A stretch of DNA of 12,938 nucleotides from an uncultured Gammaproteobacteria bacterium. GTDB lineage: Bacteria > Pseudomonadota > Gammaproteobacteria > Pseudomonadales > Azotimanducaceae. The notes under the pieces are model-generated. The model saw only the letters and a list, made by a program, of their open reading frames with translations. It did no database searches and was not told where the DNA came from. This document shows positions 7,285 to 12,938 of the stretch, one piece after another. Numbering within the stretch: position 1 is the stretch's first letter; each line of letters begins with the position of its first letter. The DNA lies in the NCBI GenBank assembly GCA_913043075.1, contig CAJWLI010000019.1, forward strand, positions 1-12,938. The letters run 5' to 3'. A program made the translations under genes and the position numbers.

Positions 7285-8424
7285 ATGGCAAAAAGAGATT
7301 ACTACGAAGTTTTAGGCGTTCAGAAATCCTCCACTGAGCAGGATATAAAGAAGGCATACCGTCGTCTCGCCATGAAATTTCATCCTGACAGGAATCCGGA
7401 TAATGCTGATGCTGAGAGAAAATTTAAAGAGGCAAGCGAAGCGGCTGAAGTTCTTCTAGATCAGGACAAGCGCCAATCCTACGATCAGTTCGGTCATGCT
7501 GCAGTCGATGGGAGCGCCGGAGCCGGAGGTTTTGGCGGGTTCGGCGGGTCTGGTAGTTTCAGTTCTGTTTTCGAGGACGTATTTGGAGATATCTTTGGTG
7601 GTTCTGGTGGAGCTAGTCAGAGAGGAGGGCCCTCTAGGGGCTCCGACCTCAGGTATGTTTTGACCCTAGACCTCGAAGAGGCTGTTCGTGGGTGTAACCC
7701 AAACATAAAAATCCCTACGCTTGTTCAGTGTTATGAGTGCAAGGGTTCAGGTGCGAAAAAAGGTACATCTCCAATTGATTGCGTTCAGTGCGGCGGTCTT
7801 GGCCAGATATCGGCTAGACAAGGTATTTTTTCTGTTCAACAAACTTGTCCCCGATGTCGTGGACACGGAAAAATTATTAGCGATCCCTGTCCTGTTTGCC
7901 GAGGACAAGGCAGGGTAGAGGAACAAAAAACCCTTTCAGTAAAAATACCCCCTGGCGTTGACTCGGGTGATAGAGTGAGGTTATCGGGGCAAGGAGAGGC
8001 TGGCACCAATGGCGGACCCGCGGGCGATTTATATGTTCAGGTAGAGGTTCGTGCGCATAACATTTTTGAACGACAAGCAGAAAACCTATATTGTGACGTG
8101 CCGTTGAACTTTGTAGATGCAGCATTAGGGGGTGAGCTAGAAGTCCCGACCCTAAATGGGCGGGTTACACTTAAGATTCCACCTGAAACCCAAACTGGTA
8201 GGCAGTTTCGTCTCCGTGGTAAAGGGGTTAATGTAAGCCAGGTAAGAAGGGGCGGAACAGGGGACCTTTACTGCCGTGTGATTATAGAAACCCCGGTTTC
8301 TTTGACTGACAAGCAGAAAGATTTATTAAGAGAATTCTCCAAAGAAGGCTCCGAAGAGCAGAGGCCGCATGAATCAAGCTGGTTCGACAAGGTTAAAAGG
8401 TTTGTAGACTCGATAAAAGATTAA
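7285..8424 (+). CDS. dnaJ: Co-chaperone DnaJ (Hsp40, class A)
   Basis: DnaJ delivers clients to DnaK and stimulates its ATPase. The 379-residue product has every class A part. The J domain (about 1-71) carries the catalytic HPD at 33-35. A Gly/Phe region (about 76-120) contains EDVFGDIFGG. The zinc domain has four CxxCxGxG repeats: Cys149/152, Cys166/169, Cys188/191 and Cys202/205. The C-terminal domains include KIPPGVDSGDRVRLSGQGE and KIPPETQTGRQFRLRGKG. One oddity is EAAEVL at 52-57, where E. coli and most homologues have EAYEVL, so Tyr54 is Ala. The ATG at 7285 gives the standard MAKRDYYEVLGV start; the upstream AAGAAAAG is a weak ribosome site. The gene is the last of the chaperone operon proper, with dapB 40 bases on. 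Confidence 0.97.
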   Translation: MAKRDYYEVLGVQKSSTEQDIKKAYRRLAMKFHPDRNPDNADAERKFKEASEAAEVLLDQDKRQSYDQFGHAAVDGSAGAGGFGGFGGSGSFSSVFEDVFGDIFGGSGGASQRGGPSRGSDLRYVLTLDLEEAVRGCNPNIKIPTLVQCYECKGSGAKKGTSPIDCVQCGGLGQISARQGIFSVQQTCPRCRGHGKIISDPCPVCRGQGRVEEQKTLSVKIPPGVDSGDRVRLSGQGEAGTNGGPAGDLYVQVEVRAHNIFERQAENLYCDVPLNFVDAALGGELEVPTLNGRVTLKIPPETQTGRQFRLRGKGVNVSQVRRGGTGDLYCRVIIETPVSLTDKQKDLLREFSKEGSEEQRPHESSWFDKVKRFVDSIKD

Positions 8425-8464
8425 CATGTTCTTAGTTCGATATATAACTTGAGGGAAGAAGTGG

Positions 8465-9283
8465 ATGATAAAAGTGGCTGTCTTAGGTTCGGCCGGGAGA
8501 ATGGGCAAGGCTCTCATAAAGAGCATTTCAGAATCTAAATCCTTAGATCTATGCGCTGCGATAGACAAGCCCGGTCTCAAACTGATAGGTCAGGATTCTG
8601 GGCTAGTTGCTGGGATTGAAGCTAACGGAGTATTGGTCAGTGATTCATTTTCTTCTGCTTCGGCGGATTTTGATGTTGCAATAGACTTTACGTCTGCAAG
8701 CGCTACCTTGAAGAACATAGAAAAGTGTCTAGAGAGAAACGTCGGGCTAGTAATTGGAACTACTGGTCTAGACCGGGAAAACGAAGATCGCCTGAGAGAA
8801 ATCAGTAACTCCATTCCCATCGTGTATTCGAGTAATTACAGTCTGGGCGTCAATGCGACAATGAAGTTAGTAGAGCTCGCAACCCGGATTTTTGGAGACT
8901 CAGTTGATATAGAGATTGTCGAATCTCACCATAACAGGAAAGTCGACGCTCCCTCTGGCACTGCCATTACAATAGGAGAGCGCATTGCAAAGGTACTGGA
9001 AAAGGATCTTCATGAGTTAACGGAAGATGGTCGTTCTGGACCAAATAGCCCTAGATCCCAGGGGAAAATAGGGTTTCATGCGATTAGGGGCGGCGACGTT
9101 GTTGGAGATCATAAGGTCCTGTTTTTTGGAAAAGAGGAGTCAGTAGAAATAACTCATAAGGCGCTTAGTCGAGAAAACTTCGCCTCAGGAGCCTTGAGGG
9201 CTGCAGAATGGGTTTGTAATAAAAAAAGTGGGTTTTTTACGATGGACGATGTGTTGAAAATGAGATCCGTAGCGAAAGATTGA
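8465..9283 (+). CDS. dapB: 4-hydroxy-tetrahydrodipicolinate reductase DapB
   Basis: DapB reduces 4-hydroxy-tetrahydrodipicolinate with NAD(P)H in the diaminopimelate/lysine pathway, which feeds peptidoglycan synthesis. The 272-residue product has the nucleotide-binding loop VLGSAGRMGKAL (6-17) and the motifs DFTSAS (74-79) and VIGTTGLD (96-103). The catalytic segment SHHNRKVDAPSGTA (154-167) has His155 and Lys159 in the places of E. coli His159 and Lys163. FHAIRGGDVVGDHKV and SRENFASGALRAAEW in the C-terminal part complete the family pattern. ATG 8465 is preceded by GAGGGA 8 bases upstream. The 40-base gap from dnaJ shows no terminator, so dapB is probably read from the dnaJ transcript as well; dnaJ-dapB adjacency is also known in Pseudomonas. 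A strong terminator follows at 9332. Confidence 0.96.
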   Translation: MIKVAVLGSAGRMGKALIKSISESKSLDLCAAIDKPGLKLIGQDSGLVAGIEANGVLVSDSFSSASADFDVAIDFTSASATLKNIEKCLERNVGLVIGTTGLDRENEDRLREISNSIPIVYSSNYSLGVNATMKLVELATRIFGDSVDIEIVESHHNRKVDAPSGTAITIGERIAKVLEKDLHELTEDGRSGPNSPRSQGKIGFHAIRGGDVVGDHKVLFFGKEESVEITHKALSRENFASGALRAAEWVCNKKSGFFTMDDVLKMRSVAKD

Positions 9284-9294
9284 AGGCAACACTG

Positions 9295-9312
9295 GACCAG
9301 GATTTGCTGGTC
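9295..9312 (+). other. Small hairpin in the dapB-carA gap
   Basis: GACCAG (9295-9300) and CTGGTC (9307-9312) form a perfect 6-base stem with a 6-base loop. CTGGACCAG (9292-9300) is itself palindromic, so the CCAG can pair with either neighbouring CTGG. It lies 20 bases ahead of the terminator stem and could be part of a leader RNA fold. Confidence 0.45.
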
Positions 9313-9331
9313 GATTAAACTCTTATCAGGT

Positions 9332-9365
9332 AAAAGCGGGTGGGTGTTCCCCCTCGCTTTTTTTT
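9332..9365 (+). terminator. Rho-independent terminator (or attenuator) between dapB and carA
   Basis: AAAAGCG (9332-9338) pairs with CGCTTTT, and the stem continues inward through a GC-rich part (GGTGGG with CCCCCT, holding one G-T pair and one mismatch) to a TGTT loop. The stem runs into eight consecutive T (9358-9365). This is a textbook intrinsic terminator for the dnaJ-dapB transcript. It ends only 42 bases before the carA start codon, with no room for a full promoter in between, so it may instead be an attenuator in a carAB leader. Confidence 0.85.
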
Positions 9366-9376
9366 GGCCAGGCATC

Positions 9377-9390
9377 ACTGTTGGAACAGT
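9377..9390 (+). repeat. Palindrome ACTGTT-GG-AACAGT ahead of carA
   Basis: Two 6-base arms in perfect dyad symmetry around GG, lying between the terminator T-run and the carA ribosome site. It could be a protein-binding site or fold as a 5-base-pair hairpin with a TGGA loop next to the ribosome site. It does not match the E. coli ARG box. Confidence 0.5.
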
Positions 9391-9394
9391 CAAA

Positions 9395-9400
9395 AAGGAG
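9395..9400 (+). promoter_or_regulatory. Ribosome binding site fixing the TTG start of carA
   Basis: AAGGAG at 9395-9400 is a strong Shine-Dalgarno 7 bases ahead of TTG 9408. It rules against the in-frame TTG at 9381, which would put the ribosome site inside the gene. Confidence 0.85.
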
Positions 9401-9407
9401 CTTCTTC

Positions 9408-10547
9408 TTGAAAAGCAAAGCAGTACTTGCTCTCGAAAATGGAATGGTTTTCGAGGGAACTGCTATCGGAGTAGACGGCCTCTGTGTAGGAGAGGTTGTT
9501 TTTAATACATCCATCACAGGCTATCAAGAAATCCTGACCGACCCCTCTTATGCAAGACAAATTATTACCCTTACTCATCCACACATCGGAAACACTGGTA
9601 TTACCCCTGAGGACAATGAATCTGCGAGGATTTGGGCGTCCGGGTTAGTGGTTAAAGACCTCTCCGAAATTGTCAGTAATTGGCGCAGCAAAATGAGTTT
9701 GGCCGAGTTTCTTGTTAAAAATGAGACTGTGGCTATTTCCGGGATAGATACACGTCAACTTACAAGCGTTTTGAGGGAGACTGGCTCGTTAAAAGGAGTC
9801 ATATTGTCTGGAGAGAATATCGGTGCTTGTGAGATAGAGAGGGCGGTGAATTCTGCGCGAGAATTTAGCGGACTCGTTGGTGTTGACTTAGCGCGTGAGG
9901 TAACCGCTGCGCAGCCTGCGCTATGGAATGAAGGGCCATGGGATATCAAGTCAGGATTTACAAAATCTGACGGCGGCAAATATAAAGTTGTTGCCCTGGA
10001 TTTTGGAGTTAAAAGAAATATTCTACGGTTGTTAGTTGGCAAAGGCTGCTCAGTTAACGTTGTTCCTGCACAAACGTCTATAGATGCAATCCTAGAATAC
10101 GAACCGGATGGAGTCTTTTTGTCAAATGGTCCTGGGGATCCAGAGCCATGTGACTATGCAATCCAGGTTGTGAAAGATCTTTTGTCAAGGAATATCCCCA
10201 TTTTCGGAATTTGTCTGGGTTTACAGATCCTGGGAATAGCTGCTGGAATGAAGTCTATAAAAATGCTTCATGGGCACCATGGTGCGAATCATCCCGTGAA
10301 GAACTTAGAGACCGGAGAGGTTTTGATAACCAGCCAAAACCACGGCTTTTGTCTTGATGATTCCCAAGTTCCAAATTCTGTGGAGATTACTCACCGTTCC
10401 CTCTTCGATAATAGCGTTCAAGGGGTGCGTCTTAAGTCAAGTCCAGCTTTTGGCTTCCAAGGGCACCCTGAGGCAAGTCCTGGCCCCCACGATGCGAAAA
10501 CTCTGTTCGATGATTTCGTAACTCTAATGGACGGCAAAAATGCCTAA
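9408..10547 (+). CDS. carA: Carbamoyl-phosphate synthetase small (glutamine amidotransferase) subunit
   Basis: CarA hydrolyses glutamine and passes ammonia through a tunnel to CarB for carbamoyl phosphate synthesis, the entry to pyrimidines and arginine. The 379-residue product has the N-terminal CarA domain (VGEVVFNTSITGYQEILTDPSY, about 27-48) and a class I glutaminase domain with the triad Cys269 (GICLG), His353 and Glu355 (FQGHPEASPGPHD). With TTG 9408 as start these residues carry exactly the E. coli numbers, which together with AAGGAG 7 bases upstream settles the start. One oddity is the motif GICLGLQ, where E. coli and most CarA have GICLGHQ, so His272 is Leu; the triad itself is intact. 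The gene overlaps carB by 8 bases. A terminator-like hairpin and a palindrome precede it, so attenuation is plausible but unproven. Confidence 0.96.
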   Translation: MKSKAVLALENGMVFEGTAIGVDGLCVGEVVFNTSITGYQEILTDPSYARQIITLTHPHIGNTGITPEDNESARIWASGLVVKDLSEIVSNWRSKMSLAEFLVKNETVAISGIDTRQLTSVLRETGSLKGVILSGENIGACEIERAVNSAREFSGLVGVDLAREVTAAQPALWNEGPWDIKSGFTKSDGGKYKVVALDFGVKRNILRLLVGKGCSVNVVPAQTSIDAILEYEPDGVFLSNGPGDPEPCDYAIQVVKDLLSRNIPIFGICLGLQILGIAAGMKSIKMLHGHHGANHPVKNLETGEVLITSQNHGFCLDDSQVPNSVEITHRSLFDNSVQGVRLKSSPAFGFQGHPEASPGPHDAKTLFDDFVTLMDGKNA

Positions 10548-12938
10548 ACGAGACGACATATCGAGGGTTCTAATAATCGGAGCGGGACCTATAGTGATTG
10601 GTCAGGCTTGTGAGTTCGATTATTCCGGAGCTCAGGCATGCAAGGCTCTTAAGGAAGAAGGCTACAAGGTCATTTTGGTAAATTCAAATCCTGCGACCAT
10701 CATGACTGACCCTGAAATGGCAGACGCTACTTACATAGAGCCCATTCAATGGAAAAATGTTGAGAACATAATTCGAAAGGAAAGGCCTAACGCAATTTTG
10801 CCTACAATGGGGGGTCAAACCGCTTTGAATTGCGCTCTAGACCTTGCCAGAGAGGGGGTGCTAGATAAGTATGACGTTGAACTAATAGGTGCTTCCAAAG
10901 AAGCGATTGATAAAGCTGAGGATAGACAAAAGTTTGATCAGGTAATGAAATCGATTGGACTTGAGACTCCAAAAAGCGCTATTGCTCATTCTTTAGAGGA
11001 AGCCAGGCAGGTTCAAGCGGTTTTAGGTTTCCCGTGCGTTATTCGGCCTTCCTTCACTTTGGGTGGTTCCGGTGGCGGGGTTGCTTATAATCAAGAGGAT
11101 TTCGAAACAATTTGTTCGCGCGGTTTGGACCTGTCTCCAACAAAGGAGCTCCTAATTGACGAGTCTCTTCTTGGCTGGAAAGAATTTGAGATGGAAGTCG
11201 TCCGCGACAGAAATGATAATTGCATCATCGTATGTTCAATAGAGAATTTTGATCCAATGGGGGTTCATACTGGTGATTCAATAACCGTAGCTCCAGCTCA
11301 AACCCTAACGGACAAGGAATATCAGATAATGCGGAATGCTTCCTTAAAGGTGCTCCGTGCAATTGGCGTAGAAACAGGTGGGTCAAACGTTCAGTTTGCT
11401 GTAAATCCAGAAGATGGTCGGCTTGTGGTCATAGAAATGAATCCACGAGTTTCAAGGTCTTCTGCTTTAGCTTCGAAGGCAACCGGTTTTCCTATTGCAA
11501 AAGTAGCCGCGAAATTGGCTGTTGGTTATACCTTAGACGAACTTCTGAATGATATAACTGGTGGCGCAACCCCTGCTTCATTTGAGCCGACAATCGATTA
11601 TATCGTAACAAAAATACCACGTTTTACTTTTGAAAAATTTCCGCAAGCCGAAGATGTGTTGACCACGCAGATGAAATCTGTAGGCGAAGCGATGGCGATT
11701 GGCCGAACTTTTCAAGAGAGTCTTCAGAAGGCACTGCGCAGTCTAGAAATAGGCATAATGGGGCTCGACCCATTGATTGAGGCGGATAAGAAAGAGCTAG
11801 AGTTGGTCCTATCTAAAGAACTTAGGACACCAAGTTCCAATAGAATTCGTTACATCGGCGATGCCTTTCGAGCTGGCTTCCGAATCGAAAAAATTTTTGA
11901 ACTCACTGGTATTGATATCTGGTTTCTTCACCAAATACAGGACATTGTTCATTCAGAATCTGAAATTACTGGTCTAACGCTCGATGGTTTGTCCCTTCAA
12001 GCATTAATGAACTTGAAGAAAAAAGGGTTTTCGGATGCTCGGCTTGGTTCTTTGTTGGGTTGTAACGAGAAAGAGATTAGAAAGTATAGGGTAGAGAATG
12101 ACATAAAACCAATATTTAAGCGCGTAGATACGTGCGCAGCTGAATTCAAAACTTCAACTGCCTACATGTATTCGACCTATGGTGAGGTGTGCGAAGCAAA
12201 CCCATCAGATAAGGAAAAAATAATAATACTGGGAGGCGGCCCAAACCGGATTGGTCAAGGTATAGAATTTGATTATTGCTGTGTGCATGCCGCTTTGGCC
12301 GTTAAATTGGAAGGATATGAAGCAATAATGATCAATTGTAATCCTGAGACAGTATCGACAGACTACGATACATCTGACCGCCTTTTCTTCGAGCCGCTTA
12401 CTTTTGAAGACGTTATGTCTGTTATTGATTTGGAAAAGCCAAAAGGGGTTATTGTTCAGTTTGGTGGACAGACGCCACTTAAATTAGCTAACGGATTAGA
12501 AGAGGCGGGGGTTTCAATAATAGGGACTTCTCCTGATGCGATTGATGAGGCAGAAGACAGGAAGCGATTTCAATTGCTGATAAACAGTCTTGATTTGAGG
12601 CAGCCCGCGAACGAAACCGTGCAAAGTAAGCAAGAGGCAATAGAGACTGCTAATAAACTGGGATTCCCATTAATCGCTCGTCCATCCTATGTCTTAGGGG
12701 GAAGGGCAATGGAATTAGTATACGATCAGTCGGAGCTTAGATCCTATATGGAGAAGGTTGAAGGGCTTGTTGGGGATAGTCCTGTTTTGCTCGATCGCTT
12801 TCTTGATCAGGCCATCGAGGTAGACGTAGATGCTGTGTCAGACGGGAAAGATGTAGTTATTGGATCAGTTATGGAGCATATCGAACAGGCGGGAATTCAT
12901 TCCGGGGATTCCGCTTGTTCTCTGCCGCCATTCAGCTT
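10540..12938 (+). CDS. carB: Carbamoyl-phosphate synthetase large subunit (3' partial)
   Basis: CarB makes carbamoyl phosphate from bicarbonate, ammonia and two ATP using two ATP-grasp halves. The frame is open from ATG 10540 to the window edge: 799 of about 1070 residues. The first half keeps E. coli numbering: Arg129, Arg169, GGSGGG (175-180), Glu215, Gln285, Glu299, Asn301 and Arg303. The oligomerisation region follows (about 400-550). The second half begins with GGGPNRIGQGIEFDYCCVHA and continues through VQFGGQTPLKLA and RPSYVLGGRAMELV to HSGDSACSLPPFS at the edge. The rest of the second ATP-grasp and the allosteric domain (UMP, ornithine or IMP control in E. coli) are outside. The start lies inside the end of carA (ATGCCTAA, 8-base overlap) with only a weak ribosome site, which points to translational coupling that would keep the subunits balanced. 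Confidence 0.97.
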   Translation, partial: MPKRDDISRVLIIGAGPIVIGQACEFDYSGAQACKALKEEGYKVILVNSNPATIMTDPEMADATYIEPIQWKNVENIIRKERPNAILPTMGGQTALNCALDLAREGVLDKYDVELIGASKEAIDKAEDRQKFDQVMKSIGLETPKSAIAHSLEEARQVQAVLGFPCVIRPSFTLGGSGGGVAYNQEDFETICSRGLDLSPTKELLIDESLLGWKEFEMEVVRDRNDNCIIVCSIENFDPMGVHTGDSITVAPAQTLTDKEYQIMRNASLKVLRAIGVETGGSNVQFAVNPEDGRLVVIEMNPRVSRSSALASKATGFPIAKVAAKLAVGYTLDELLNDITGGATPASFEPTIDYIVTKIPRFTFEKFPQAEDVLTTQMKSVGEAMAIGRTFQESLQKALRSLEIGIMGLDPLIEADKKELELVLSKELRTPSSNRIRYIGDAFRAGFRIEKIFELTGIDIWFLHQIQDIVHSESEITGLTLDGLSLQALMNLKKKGFSDARLGSLLGCNEKEIRKYRVENDIKPIFKRVDTCAAEFKTSTAYMYSTYGEVCEANPSDKEKIIILGGGPNRIGQGIEFDYCCVHAALAVKLEGYEAIMINCNPETVSTDYDTSDRLFFEPLTFEDVMSVIDLEKPKGVIVQFGGQTPLKLANGLEEAGVSIIGTSPDAIDEAEDRKRFQLLINSLDLRQPANETVQSKQEAIETANKLGFPLIARPSYVLGGRAMELVYDQSELRSYMEKVEGLVGDSPVLLDRFLDQAIEVDVDAVSDGKDVVIGSVMEHIEQAGIHSGDSACSLPPFS

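Noticed and set aside
10196..10203. CCCCATTT inside carA, matching a sigma-32 -10 box
   Set aside because: No CTTGAA-like -35 box lies at the required distance upstream, and the bases are ordinary CarA codons.
1..12938. An undescribed multi-gene system, mobile element, CRISPR array or defence island
   Set aside because: Every gene belongs to a well-known housekeeping family in a conserved order, and I saw no arrays, transposase genes, terminal repeats or tRNA-type insertion sites.

Overview
This window carries a conserved housekeeping and heat-shock segment of a gammaproteobacterial chromosome. The gene order ratA, bamE (minus), fur, recN (minus), grpE, dnaK, dnaJ, dapB, carA, carB resembles the one known from Pseudomonas and relatives. 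The DnaK, CarA and CarB proteins line up residue for residue with E. coli numbering over long stretches. A/T-rich codons, GC content that looks below 50% by eye, and frequent TTG/GTG starts (4 of 11 visible starts) suggest a moderately AT-rich member outside the enterics, perhaps a marine lineage. That placement is inference. Two features differ from Pseudomonas and E. coli: an hrcA repressor gene sits between recN and grpE, and ratA follows a Na+-coupled transporter and has no rnfH behind it.

Layout: (1) 2-766, the C-terminal end of an NSS-family Na+-dependent transporter, whose stop codon touches the ATG of ratA. (2) 837-1690, divergent bamE (outer-membrane assembly lipoprotein, minus) and fur (plus), separated by an 89-base regulatory gap. 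(3) 1699-3354, recN (minus), convergent with fur across 8 bases and divergent from hrcA. (4) 3442-8424, the chaperone operon hrcA-grpE-dnaK-dnaJ, with a vegetative-type promoter ahead of hrcA and a near-consensus sigma-32 promoter in the 76 bases between hrcA and grpE. No CIRCE operator was seen. (5) 8465-9283, dapB (lysine/peptidoglycan precursor synthesis), 40 bases behind dnaJ. (6) 9284-9407, a structured 124-base gap with a small hairpin, a strong intrinsic terminator and a 14-base palindrome. (7) 9408-12938, carA and carB, the two subunits of carbamoyl-phosphate synthetase, overlapping by 8 bases; carB runs off the window.

How the genes work together: GrpE, DnaK and DnaJ form the Hsp70 folding machine. 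HrcA is a heat-shock repressor whose activity is classically tied to chaperonin availability, and sigma-32 is classically tied to DnaK/DnaJ. Finding hrcA just upstream of a sigma-32 promoter suggests a mixed heat-shock circuit. CarA/CarB supply carbamoyl phosphate to pyrimidine and arginine synthesis, and the terminator directly upstream of carA could be a regulated attenuator.

I found no IS element, CRISPR array, tRNA, rRNA or prophage piece. I also found no gene cluster that looks like an undescribed system. The points worth a second look are regulatory (the hrcA/sigma-32 arrangement and the carA leader) plus a few residue-level oddities. No stretch over 300 bases lacks a gene.
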